Below the pieces are notes generated by a model, which saw only the letters and a list, made by a program, of their open reading frames with translations, was not told the DNA's origin and did no database searches. DNA of 10,799 nt, from contig JAFGGF010000328.1 in the NCBI GenBank assembly GCA_016930735.1, forward strand, positions 1 through 10,799, given 5' to 3'. Of the stretch, positions 1-7,256 are shown piece by piece. The stretch comes from Prolixibacteraceae bacterium (GTDB taxonomy: Bacteria > Bacteroidota > Bacteroidia > Bacteroidales > Prolixibacteraceae). The position numbers and the translations under genes were made by a program. How positions within the stretch are numbered: position 1 is the stretch's first letter; each line of letters opens with the position of its first letter.

Positions 1-10
1 ATCTTTTCAT
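1..10 (-). CDS. 5' end of a gene leaving the window on the left (first three codons only)
   Basis: On the minus strand an ATG at bases 10-8 is followed by AAAAGA, so the visible protein start would be Met-Lys-Arg. No function can be read from three codons. The reason to call a gene here is its position: a sigma-54 type promoter at 97-112 points at it, with an expected transcription start near base 86 and an untranslated leader of about 75 bases. No other minus-strand ATG lies between that promoter and base 10. The bases just upstream are A-rich (aaaaacataaaaatc on the minus strand), which fits Bacteroidota translation starts. The start could instead lie beyond the window. Confidence 0.4.
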
Positions 11-96
11 GATTTTTATGTTTTTAAGTTTGTAATCCAATTTTTTTTGTTTTTCAACCTTCAAGCGTCCAAACTATCGTGTTGTGTAAAAGTAAA

Positions 97-112
97 AGCA
101 AAGCGGGTGCCA
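97..112 (-). promoter_or_regulatory. Sigma-54 (RpoN) -24/-12 promoter reading left
   Basis: The minus strand reads TGGCAC-CCGCT-TTGCT. This matches the RpoN consensus TGGCAC-N5-TTGCW, including the invariant GG and GC separated by exactly 10 bases. Transcription would start near base 86 and run out of the left edge into the gene that appears to begin at base 10. Sigma-54 promoters need an AAA+ enhancer-binding protein, and two palindromes lie at the usual distance upstream (169-204), which strengthens the call. Confidence 0.75.
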
Positions 113-168
113 CAAAAATGCAAGTTATTGGAATTGAGAGTTTTGGAAAATCAAAAGGTGTGCGCCAA

Positions 169-204
169 TGTCCCGTATCGGGACAGCAGTCCGGGATGGG
201 GACA
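169..204. promoter_or_regulatory. Tandem palindromic sites, probable enhancer for the sigma-54 promoter
   Basis: Two 17-bp related sites start 19 bp apart. The first, TGTCCCGTATCGGGACA (169-185), is a perfect palindrome with 7-base arms and a 3-base centre. The second (188-204, AGTCCGGGATGGGGACA) is a degenerate copy keeping GTCC and GGGACA. They lie about 57-106 bp upstream of the -12/-24 promoter on the minus strand, where NtrC-type enhancer-binding proteins usually bind as adjacent dimers. They also lie 25-60 bp past the stop codon of the outer-membrane protein gene. No T-run follows on either strand, so a terminator is less likely. Which regulator binds is unknown. Confidence 0.6.
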
Positions 205-228
205 GATTATTTGGTAAATTACATTGAT

Positions 229-2082
229 TTATTCAAACCGAAGGGGTAGGGGTGCACCCGGTTGAAAACTGTAAAAATCTTTTTTTACCTGTTCTTCAAG
301 GACAAAACCAACAAAACCCATATTATTAGGATGGTTCGGATAAAATGCCAGCCTTATATCAATGGTTTTTAATACGAGCGATTCATTGTGAAGCCTAATT
401 CCGGCCCCTATGCCGGCATAATAATCTTCTTTAAAAATCAGACTTTTATTTGAACCGATAATTGCAATATCTGAAAAAGTATAAAAAGCGATATTAAAAT
501 TATAAATTTCACGATGTTGGAAAAATACAGCTTCCAGGTTCAGGCTAAGGCGTTGGTTGCCGACAGGTTGTGAGCTGACAAAACCCCTGATATGTCCCCC
601 GTATTTTATAAGGAGGTTCTCAAGGTCATATCGTTTGATTCCCAGGGTATAATTCATCCGGGCAAAGAATCTGTAACGCTTATCTCCTGCGGTTATTAAT
701 TTTGAAATATAATTTGCCTTTATACTAACCATTCCGAGTTCATATTCCAGTTTATTGAAATAGCTGCCGATTCCGGCAGAAATGTAAAGGTATCCCGGCC
801 TTCTGGGCATCATATTTCCGTTCGAAATAAGAAGGTGGGCATAATATCGATCTCCAAATTCATCAGCATTATAACCAAAAACCATCTCGTGTTTAAAACC
901 TTCAGGGATATCTTCGGTTATACCATAGCCATAAACCAACTGGTCGCGCATATATTTTCTTCTTGACCATGTAAGTCCTGCAATGTAAAAAGTACTGTTT
1001 GAGAAATACTGTTTATTTTGTTCATCGGGTAATGGTCGGTCATTGAATTTGCGATTTAAAATATTAGCACTGAGTGTAATCTGCGAATTATTATATTTAC
1101 TATTATTTAGTTGAAAAGTCCTGCCAGCCCAGCCTCTGATAAATGTAAAATCGAGAGGTGCCTCGTCAAGCCTCACCGGGTCATTTTCAGTAATCCTGTC
1201 TGAACGTGTTAACCGAAGGGCTGATAAGCCTCCTCCCCATTTGGTTGAGGGTAAAATGAACTCTTTTTCAAGGTCAAGGCTAAGCCCTTCTTTACGGTAA
1301 GTATTTGAAAAACCAAATGAAAAATTGATAAATTTCCCTTTTATGTTTGGTATTCTGTAAAATGTTTCAAATCCAAGGTAAGGTTCCCTGTGAATGTGCC
1401 CAACCATTCCGATTGAAACTTCATGCCCTGCACCAAAAATGTTCTGATTATAAATCTCAAAAGTTGCTGTACTTAAACCACTTGCACTGCCGGTAACACC
1501 AAATGCAAATACATCTTTTGTAAGAACAGTAACATTTACGAGTTCAGGATTAAGTGAATCTGCACTGAGAAAAAATCTTACATCTTTTATATATGATAAT
1601 GACCGTATTATACGCTCATTTTCATATAATAAATCAGGATCAAGTTTATCTCCCACATCAAAAAGAAGGTTTTTTCTGATAATATTTAAATTGGTTTTAG
1701 TATGGAGGTCGTTTGCAAATTTCTGAAACTTGGACTTTGCTTTTCTGGTTGTATCTTCAAAGCTTGGACCAAATACATCAAGTGCTTTTACTTCGATGCT
1801 TCCAATGGTTTTATCTTTGAAAGGGGTAAAATAACTTAAGGTAAGTTGTTCTTTATCAATATATTCTTTGGGTATATGAATAATTAGGTTGTGAAGCCAT
1901 CGGGTAAAATCCCGGCGTTGGGCTTTGTACCTCAGGCTATCGTAAAAACGGTCGTATTTTTCTTTGTATTTAAGTTCAGTTTCTGTTGTATCGGTTTCAA
2001 TTTGCGCATAAAGCCGCGCAGGATTGACAGTTAATCCAGTCAGCAATATCAAAAAAACGACAAATTTGAACCTAATTTGCAT
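229..2082 (-). CDS. Omp85/BamA-type outer-membrane beta-barrel protein with one POTRA-like domain
   Basis: This 617-residue protein is probably inserted in the outer membrane. It starts with a signal peptide (about residues 1-26, hydrophobic VVFLILLTGLTV, cleavage likely after LYA). Residues of about 92-190 look like a single POTRA domain (IGSIEV, then a helix, then IIRSLSYIKDVRFFLS and a VNVTVLTKD strand). The rest has alternating aromatic and hydrophobic strands of a beta-barrel. An IRGF motif at 498-501 matches the conserved lumenal-loop motif of Omp85 proteins, which is the best evidence for the family. It is shorter than BamA, which has about five POTRAs, so it is not the essential assembly factor; it resembles the surface-antigen (D15)/TamA-like group. 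It is divergent from gldA with 178 bp between, and no strong promoter box is seen. Its role is unknown: it may help outer-membrane protein insertion or secretion. Confidence 0.8.
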   Translation of the reverse strand: MQIRFKFVVFLILLTGLTVNPARLYAQIETDTTETELKYKEKYDRFYDSLRYKAQRRDFTRWLHNLIIHIPKEYIDKEQLTLSYFTPFKDKTIGSIEVKALDVFGPSFEDTTRKAKSKFQKFANDLHTKTNLNIIRKNLLFDVGDKLDPDLLYENERIIRSLSYIKDVRFFLSADSLNPELVNVTVLTKDVFAFGVTGSASGLSTATFEIYNQNIFGAGHEVSIGMVGHIHREPYLGFETFYRIPNIKGKFINFSFGFSNTYRKEGLSLDLEKEFILPSTKWGGGLSALRLTRSDRITENDPVRLDEAPLDFTFIRGWAGRTFQLNNSKYNNSQITLSANILNRKFNDRPLPDEQNKQYFSNSTFYIAGLTWSRRKYMRDQLVYGYGITEDIPEGFKHEMVFGYNADEFGDRYYAHLLISNGNMMPRRPGYLYISAGIGSYFNKLEYELGMVSIKANYISKLITAGDKRYRFFARMNYTLGIKRYDLENLLIKYGGHIRGFVSSQPVGNQRLSLNLEAVFFQHREIYNFNIAFYTFSDIAIIGSNKSLIFKEDYYAGIGAGIRLHNESLVLKTIDIRLAFYPNHPNNMGFVGFVLEEQVKKDFYSFQPGAPLPLRFE

Positions 2083-2113
2083 CAGGATATAATTATAATA
2101 TTCAACCGAACTA

Positions 2114-2147
2114 AACCTTAATTTAATATTGACCCTATTTTAAGGTT
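2114..2147. repeat. 8-bp inverted repeat between divergent genes
   Basis: AACCTTAA (2114-2121) is repeated in inverted form as TTAAGGTT (2140-2147), with centres 26 bp apart. It lies just upstream of the outer-membrane protein gene in the divergent spacer and could be an operator. The spacer is very AT-rich, so chance is a fair alternative. Confidence 0.25.
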
Positions 2148-2260
2148 AATTATTAGAAAAATGCCTTTGTTTTTTGTTAAACATTGTTAAAACCACATTT
2201 TTCGGTTTAATAAAGAAAAATGAATTTTTTTATTTTCGTTAACTTTTTTAAAACCACAAA

Positions 2261-3190
2261 ATGGAAATTGTTGTAGATAAAATCACGAAGATTTATGGCC
2301 GACAAAAAGCGGTCGATAATTTAAGTTTCAGGGTCAGGCCCGGTGAGATTCTGGGTTTTCTGGGGCCAAATGGTGCAGGTAAAACTACTACAATGAAAGC
2401 GATTACCTGTTACCTTTCGCCCAATTCGGGTGATATAAAGGTGGGTGGCATTTCTGTTTGGGATAATCCGTATGAAATTAAAAAGCTGATCGGTTATTTA
2501 CCTGAAAATAATCCTTTGTACCAGGACATGTCGGTTATTGATTACCTGAAATTTGTTGCTGAAATTCAGGGTGTGCCGAAAACAGAGGTTGAAGGGAGGA
2601 TCTCTGAGATGGTCAGGGTTTGTGACCTCCATGGTGAAAAACATAAAAAGATCAGGGAACTTTCAAAAGGGTACAAACAGCGTGTGGGACTTGCACAGGC
2701 ACTTATTAATGATCCTGAAGTACTGATACTGGATGAGCCGACAACAGGGCTTGATCCCAACCAAATTGTAGAGATCAGGGAATTGATTAAAACTATCGGA
2801 AGGGAAAAAACCGTGATCCTGAGTTCGCATATTCTGGCTGAAGTTGAGGCCACCTGCGACAGAATACTGATTATAAATAAAGGGAAAATTGTTGCTGACG
2901 GCACTGCTGGAGAATTACGCAAACAAGCCCGGGGAAATGAGATTCTGAAAGTCAGAATTTCCGGGGCAGAACGAAACAAAGCTTTTGAAGAGATAAAAGC
3001 TTTACCTACTGTTGACTGGGTTGATTTACCGGAAGATGGGACCGATCTGTACGAAATTCATAGCAAGGCGGATAATAATTCGGCAAAGGCAATTTTTGAT
3101 ATGTGTGTAAATAACGGCTGGTTTATATCAGAACTTACGCCGATTGAAACAAAACTGGAAGATGTCTTCAGGGAAGTAACTAAAAATTAA
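2261..3190 (+). CDS. gldA: GldA-type ABC transporter ATP-binding subunit
   Basis: This 309-residue cytoplasmic ATPase should power the membrane complex formed with GldF and GldG. All the ABC motifs are present: Walker A GPNGAGKT (35-42), signature LSKGYKQ (134-140), Walker B VLILDEP (154-160), D-loop GLDP (163-166) and switch His190. At the Q-loop position it reads GYLPENNPLY, a form typical of the GldA group. The C-terminal 80 residues form the accessory domain ending in LEDVFREVTKN, as in Flavobacterium GldA. Length is normal. It is the first gene of a tight plus-strand operon, 4 bp before gldF. A weak -7 like box (TATTTTCG, 2231-2238) precedes it without a good -33 partner. GldA-type genes also occur in non-gliding Bacteroidota, so gliding cannot be concluded. 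Confidence 0.9.
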   Translation: MEIVVDKITKIYGRQKAVDNLSFRVRPGEILGFLGPNGAGKTTTMKAITCYLSPNSGDIKVGGISVWDNPYEIKKLIGYLPENNPLYQDMSVIDYLKFVAEIQGVPKTEVEGRISEMVRVCDLHGEKHKKIRELSKGYKQRVGLAQALINDPEVLILDEPTTGLDPNQIVEIRELIKTIGREKTVILSSHILAEVEATCDRILIINKGKIVADGTAGELRKQARGNEILKVRISGAERNKAFEEIKALPTVDWVDLPEDGTDLYEIHSKADNNSAKAIFDMCVNNGWFISELTPIETKLEDVFREVTKN

Positions 3191-3194
3191 GACA

Positions 3195-3917
3195 ATGAAA
3201 CAAATCTGGATAATTACAAAACGTGAGTTACAGGCCATTTTTGATTCTTTAATGGCTTACATAATGATAGTTGTTTTTCTTGGATTCAGTGGCTTTTTTA
3301 CATGGTTGTACGGATCGGATGTTTTCCTGAATAATCAGGCGGATCTTGGATCGTTTTTCGGTATCGCTTACTGGACCCTTTTCTTTTTTATTCCGGCATT
3401 AACCATGCGGCAGATAGCTGAAGAGCATAAAACCGGCACTTTGGAAATGCTGTTGACAAAACCAATTTCAGAGTGGCAGGTCTTGTGGGGCAAGTTTCTG
3501 GCAATTCTTTTACTTATTGGCATTGCCTTGTTGATGACCACACCTTATTATATAACAATATGGTCGCTTGGTCACATCGACCATGGTGAGGTTTGGTCGG
3601 GTTATATTGGATTACTGCTGTTCAGTGGTGCCTATATCAGCATTGGTATTTTTGCAAGCAGCATTACCAATAACCAGATCGTTGCATTTTTACTTTCTTT
3701 ATTTATAGGTATTTTTTTCCATATCCTGTTCGGGATGATTGCATCAGCTTTTTCAGGAACATTGGGTGAAGTATTTCAGTACCTCAGCCTATCGACTCAT
3801 TATGATTCAATTACAAGGGGTGTTGTTGATTCGAAAGACATAATATACTTCCTTACTATTATATTTCTTGGGATTATTTCTGCAGAAGCTGTATTGGTAA
3901 AACGTAGCATCAATTAA
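3195..3917 (+). CDS. gldF: GldF-type ABC-2 permease
   Basis: This 240-residue integral membrane protein should be the transmembrane subunit of the GldA-GldF-GldG complex. I count about six hydrophobic helices (around 19-38, 57-72, 101-120, 136-155, 163-182 and 216-234). Between helices 2 and 3 lies the segment AEEHKTGTLEMLLTKPIS (75-92), the cytoplasmic coupling region typical of ABC-2 permeases, which touches the ATPase. Length matches known GldF proteins. It sits 4 bp after gldA and 10 bp before gldG, so the three are almost certainly co-transcribed. The transported substrate is not known for this family. In Flavobacterium johnsoniae, gldF and gldG are paired but gldA is elsewhere, whereas here all three are together. 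Confidence 0.88.
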   Translation: MKQIWIITKRELQAIFDSLMAYIMIVVFLGFSGFFTWLYGSDVFLNNQADLGSFFGIAYWTLFFFIPALTMRQIAEEHKTGTLEMLLTKPISEWQVLWGKFLAILLLIGIALLMTTPYYITIWSLGHIDHGEVWSGYIGLLLFSGAYISIGIFASSITNNQIVAFLLSLFIGIFFHILFGMIASAFSGTLGEVFQYLSLSTHYDSITRGVVDSKDIIYFLTIIFLGIISAEAVLVKRSIN

Positions 3918-3927
3918 ACCAGTTATT

Positions 3928-5445
3928 ATGAAATCAAAAAAATCTATAATAATATATATCGTACTGGTTATCGGAACTTTGGTATTGATAAACCTCTTGG
4001 CTAATCGTTTCTTTTTCAGGCTTGATTTTACTGAAAATAAACAATATACGTTAAGCCAGGCAACCCGGGATTTACTGAAAGAGCTGAATGAACCGATAAC
4101 CGTAACTGCATATTTTTCAGAGGGCCTGCCACCAAATATTATGAAATCGAGGCAGGATTTTAAAGATCTTTTAACTGAGTATGCAAGTCGTTCCGATGGA
4201 AATGTTGTTTATGAATTTATTAATCCGAATAAAGATGAACAAACCGAACAGGAAGCGATGCAAAACGGGATTTCACCCGTAGTAATAAATGTCAGGGAAA
4301 AAAATCAGGCAGTTCAAAAGAAAGCCTATCTTGGGGCTGTCCTGAAATATTCAGGAAATTCAGAAGTTATTCCTTTTATTCAACCTGGAGGTGCTGTGGA
4401 ATATACGCTTTCTTCAGCGATAAAAAAGCTGGTGGCTATTGAAAAACCATTGATCGGATTTATACAGGGGCACGGCGAACCAACCACATCTATGTTCTCA
4501 CAGGTTATGGCTGAATTGAATGTGCTTTATCAGGTTGAAGGAGTAAATATTACCGATTCAACTTATCTTCCGAAATATAAAACACTGGTTTTGGATGGCC
4601 CCACAGATTCTATTCCCGAATGGCAATTGAATATGCTGGATGATTACCTTGCAAACGGTGGGAACATGGTTATTGCCATGAACAGGGTTGAAGGTGACCT
4701 GAGCCAGGCCCGTGGTTTTGAAGTAACAACAGGATTGGAAACATGGCTTGAAAAGAAAGGATTTACAGTTGAGGGGAATTTTGTAATCGATGATAATTGT
4801 GGTACTGTTGGTGTGAGGCAGCAGCAAGGTGCCTTTTCATTTACAACTCAGCTTCAGTTCCCATATTTGCCTGTTATTTCCACCTTTGCCGATCATCCGG
4901 TGACCAAGGGAATCGAACAGGTTATCTTCCAGTTTGCCAGCCCCATAACTTTTTCCGGCGATTCAACTCTGAATTTTCAGCCATTGATATTCTCTTCACA
5001 AAAATCAGGGACACAAATGGCTCCCTTATATTTTAATATTAATAAGGAATGGGGCGATAGTGATTTCCGGTTATCCGGAATTACTCTTGGAGCTCTGCTT
5101 GAAGGTAAAATTTCGGGGGAATTAAATTCAAGGATCATTGTTTTCAGCGATGGCGATTTTGCGGTGAACGGACCGGGTAATTCTGGGCACCAGTTACAAC
5201 CCGATAATGTTAACCTGTTTGTAAACTCTATCGACTGGATGTCGGATGATACAGGCCTTATTGAACTTCGGACAAAAGGTGTTACTTCCCGTCCGTTGAA
5301 ACAAATAGAAGATGGGAAAAAGACTTTTCTTAAATGGTTTAACTTCCTGTTACCTGTGATTCTCATTATTCTTTATGGTGTTTTCCGTATGGAAAGGAAC
5401 CGCAGAAGAAGAGACAGGAGGAGAGATGAAAATTATAATCGGTAA
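3928..5445 (+). CDS. gldG: GldG-type ABC transporter auxiliary protein
   Basis: This 505-residue protein is anchored at both ends: a helix near the N terminus (about 7-25, IIIYIVLVIGTLVLINLLA) and one near the C terminus (about 470-487, WFNFLLPVILIILYGVF). The last 18 residues are strongly basic (RNRRRRDRRR), which places the tail in the cytoplasm and the large middle domain in the periplasm. After the first helix comes FTENKQYTLSQATRDLLKEL and a domain typical of GldG. The segment KPLIGFIQGHGEP (about 173-185) begins the second periplasmic domain of the ABC-type auxiliary family. It is the third gene of the operon and probably the periplasmic partner of the GldF permease. The start at 3928, 10 bp after gldF, puts the first helix where expected. 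Confidence 0.88.
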   Translation: MKSKKSIIIYIVLVIGTLVLINLLANRFFFRLDFTENKQYTLSQATRDLLKELNEPITVTAYFSEGLPPNIMKSRQDFKDLLTEYASRSDGNVVYEFINPNKDEQTEQEAMQNGISPVVINVREKNQAVQKKAYLGAVLKYSGNSEVIPFIQPGGAVEYTLSSAIKKLVAIEKPLIGFIQGHGEPTTSMFSQVMAELNVLYQVEGVNITDSTYLPKYKTLVLDGPTDSIPEWQLNMLDDYLANGGNMVIAMNRVEGDLSQARGFEVTTGLETWLEKKGFTVEGNFVIDDNCGTVGVRQQQGAFSFTTQLQFPYLPVISTFADHPVTKGIEQVIFQFASPITFSGDSTLNFQPLIFSSQKSGTQMAPLYFNINKEWGDSDFRLSGITLGALLEGKISGELNSRIIVFSDGDFAVNGPGNSGHQLQPDNVNLFVNSIDWMSDDTGLIELRTKGVTSRPLKQIEDGKKTFLKWFNFLLPVILIILYGVFRMERNRRRRDRRRDENYNR

Positions 5446-5465
5446 ATTCCAAAAATCGTTGTAAA

Positions 5466-6389
5466 ATGTTTAGAAGAGTAAGTATAAAATCAATAATTGT
5501 CTTGTTTATTGTTTTGTTTATTGCTTATATTTTTGTTGCAGTAATCGATTCAAAAAAAGGTGACAGGACTTTCAGAAAGGACCTGGTTGATGTGTCAACA
5601 GAAGAAATTTCGGAGATCAGGATATTTCCCCGGATTTTAAACGGAGAATCAGTAATCCTGCTGAAAGAAGGTGATTTATGGGTAGTTAAGTCAGGCGAAA
5701 AAAGTTACAATGCCAACCAGTCATTACCAGTCTCAATGATTGATCAGCTTAATTCTTTAAAACCGATGTCGCTCGCAGGGAATAAAAAAGATCAATGGAA
5801 TCAGTATGAGGTTACCGACAGCCTGGGGACAAAGGTTCAGCTAATAAAAGGAGGGAATACAGTTGCTGATTTAATCATTGGTAAATTTTCATATCAAACA
5901 CAAAAAGTTACTACTTACATAAGGTTGGCAGGTGAAAAAGAGATATACGGAGTGGAAGGATTCCTGTCAATGACTTTTAACCGGGAAATTAAAGCATTTC
6001 GTGATCAAACTATAATTAAAGGGCAAAAAAGCGATTGGATAAAATTAACTTTTACATATCCGGCTGACAGCTCTTTTATTTTATCAAAATCAGGGGATAA
6101 ATGGCAGATTAATAATGTACCTGCTGATTCATTGTCGGTTTCAAAGTATTTAAACCAGATCGCAAATCTTTCAAACAGTGCTTTTGCTCAAAATGTTCCC
6201 TCCGGTTCACCTACACATACCCTTTTAATTGAAGGGAACAACATGATGAATCCAATAAAAATAGAGGGTTATTATACCGATGAAAAAACATTTATTATTA
6301 ATAGCAACCTGAATGAAGGAACCTATTTTAACAGCCCTGATATCTCAAATAAAATATTCATATCGAAAAAACAATTGATAAATCAATAA
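5466..6389 (+). CDS. DUF4340 domain protein, single-pass membrane protein of the gld operon
   Basis: This 307-residue protein has a basic N terminus, one membrane helix (about 8-26, SIIVLFIVLFIAYIFVAV), and a beta-rich periplasmic part with the DUF4340 pattern (EISEIRIF, then GDLWVVKSGEKSYNANQ, then a second similar unit with SDWIKLTFTYPADSSFIL and GDKWQINNVPADS). DUF4340 genes commonly follow GldG-like genes in bacteria with this ABC system, and here the gene comes 20 bp after gldG. It is therefore likely a further periplasmic subunit of the GldAFG-type complex. The biochemical role of DUF4340 is not known. The operon ends here with a clear terminator at 6397. Confidence 0.8.
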   Translation: MFRRVSIKSIIVLFIVLFIAYIFVAVIDSKKGDRTFRKDLVDVSTEEISEIRIFPRILNGESVILLKEGDLWVVKSGEKSYNANQSLPVSMIDQLNSLKPMSLAGNKKDQWNQYEVTDSLGTKVQLIKGGNTVADLIIGKFSYQTQKVTTYIRLAGEKEIYGVEGFLSMTFNREIKAFRDQTIIKGQKSDWIKLTFTYPADSSFILSKSGDKWQINNVPADSLSVSKYLNQIANLSNSAFAQNVPSGSPTHTLLIEGNNMMNPIKIEGYYTDEKTFIINSNLNEGTYFNSPDISNKIFISKKQLINQ

Positions 6390-6396
6390 GAATTTG

Positions 6397-6424
6397 CCCC
6401 GGATATTCCGGGGTAAGTTTTTTT
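6397..6424 (+). terminator. Intrinsic terminator of the gldA-gldF-gldG-DUF4340 operon
   Basis: CCCCGGA (6397-6403), a 3-base loop TAT and TCCGGGG (6407-6413) form a perfect 7-bp GC-rich stem. A run of seven T follows at 6418-6424. It starts 7 bases after the DUF4340 stop codon, so transcription of the operon should end here and the next gene needs its own promoter. Confidence 0.85.
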
Positions 6425-6439
6425 AACCAGTCTATTTTA

Positions 6440-6447
6440 TAATTTTG
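6440..6447 (+). promoter_or_regulatory. Bacteroidota -7 promoter box (TAATTTTG) for the TonB-like gene
   Basis: TAATTTTG is an exact match to the Bacteroidota -7 consensus TAnnTTTG. No TTTG appears at the -33 distance; only the T-run of the preceding terminator lies there. The start codon is at 6455, so transcription beginning 4-7 bases after the box would give an mRNA with almost no leader. Confidence 0.5.
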
Positions 6448-6454
6448 TTGTAAA

Positions 6455-7174
6455 ATGAACCGGTTAAAAAGGATATATCATGAAAATGTTTACGGGGTTA
6501 TGGGAGCCCTGATTTTTCACATCCTTTTGTTTTCAGTATTTCTTCTGACCAATATAGAAAAAAAGGGAAGAATAAAGGAGGAGCCTGTAATTATCGAGTT
6601 TCCCGATATTATAACGGAACCCGAAGAGTCGGTTCAAGAGGATGACCATGAAAACACTGAACCTGTTTCTTCGTCTTCTCAGCTAAGGACTAACAGGGCT
6701 GCCAGTTTAAACAGGCAAAACGACGATAATTTTTTTGATGAAGAATACCGCAGGCAAATCGATGAGGCACAAATACTGGCATCTCAGGTAAACAACCAGT
6801 TGGGAAAAGAAACCATATCGGTTGATGATATTAAAATGCCGGTTGTAAATACTGAAAAGATAGATCGCGATTCAATTAAAAATATTATTTACACCGGGGA
6901 AAGTAATATAACCTACGATCTTGAGAACCGCTATCATGTAAGTTTGCCAATACCTGTTTACCTCGCTCAGGGTGGCGGAAAGGTTACAGTTGATATTGCA
7001 GTCGACCGGCGGGGGAGAGTTATAAATGCAAAATCAAGGAATAACAGTTCAATAACCGATCCGCAGATTTATTTTTATGCTGAACTAGCAGCAGGCAGGA
7101 CCATGTTTAATTCCGATCCGGCAGCACCGACGCAGCAACGGGGCACAATTATATACCATTTTATTGCTCAGTAA
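6455..7174 (+). CDS. TonB-like protein (membrane-anchored, TonB C-terminal-like fold)
   Basis: This 239-residue protein has a short basic N terminus, one membrane helix (about 17-33, GALIFHILLFSVFLLTN), an acidic linker rich in Glu, Asp and Ser (about 40-100), and a C-terminal domain (about 150-239). That domain includes GGGKVTVDIAVDRRGRVINAKS and ends in GTIIYHFIAQ, the beta-strand pattern of TonB C-terminal domains. TonB couples the inner-membrane proton gradient to outer-membrane transporters, but no exbB/exbD or TonB-dependent receptor gene is in the window. The linker lacks the Pro-Lys repeats of classical TonB, so it may be a TonB-fold protein with another task. It is separated from the gld operon by a terminator and begins with its own promoter box. 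The stop is followed by the non-coding region at 7175. Confidence 0.7.
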   Translation: MNRLKRIYHENVYGVMGALIFHILLFSVFLLTNIEKKGRIKEEPVIIEFPDIITEPEESVQEDDHENTEPVSSSSQLRTNRAASLNRQNDDNFFDEEYRRQIDEAQILASQVNNQLGKETISVDDIKMPVVNTEKIDRDSIKNIIYTGESNITYDLENRYHVSLPIPVYLAQGGGKVTVDIAVDRRGRVINAKSRNNSSITDPQIYFYAELAAGRTMFNSDPAAPTQQRGTIIYHFIAQ

Positions 7175-7218
7175 AATGTAAAAATAACGTTAACTTTAAC
7201 AACATTTAACACAACTTT

Positions 7219-7251
7219 GTTGTTTTATGCTGGCAACGTACTATATATTTG
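7219..7251 (+). promoter_or_regulatory. Bacteroidota-type promoter for a small transcript
   Basis: TATATTTG at 7244-7251 matches the -7 consensus TAnnTTTG exactly. A -33 candidate GTTG lies at 7219-7222, 21 bases upstream, and a full TTTG is at 7216-7219 with a longer 24-base gap. It lies after the TonB-like gene and 290 bases before the sigma factor gene. Transcription from about 7257 would meet the hairpin at 7307. Confidence 0.5.
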
Positions 7252-7256
7252 TCGTA

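Noticed and set aside
169..204. Palindromes as a terminator for the outer-membrane protein gene
   Set aside because: They lie just after its stop codon and could fold, but no T-run follows on the minus strand, and the position relative to the sigma-54 promoter explains them better.
2566..2979. 137-residue minus-strand open frame inside gldA
   Set aside because: It lies wholly inside a gene with all ABC ATPase motifs, and its translation has no recognisable domain; it is a shadow of the real frame.
4797..5036. 79-residue plus-strand frame and minus-strand frames at 4558 and 4977 within gldG
   Set aside because: All overlap the GldG coding frame fully and show no domain or own start signal.
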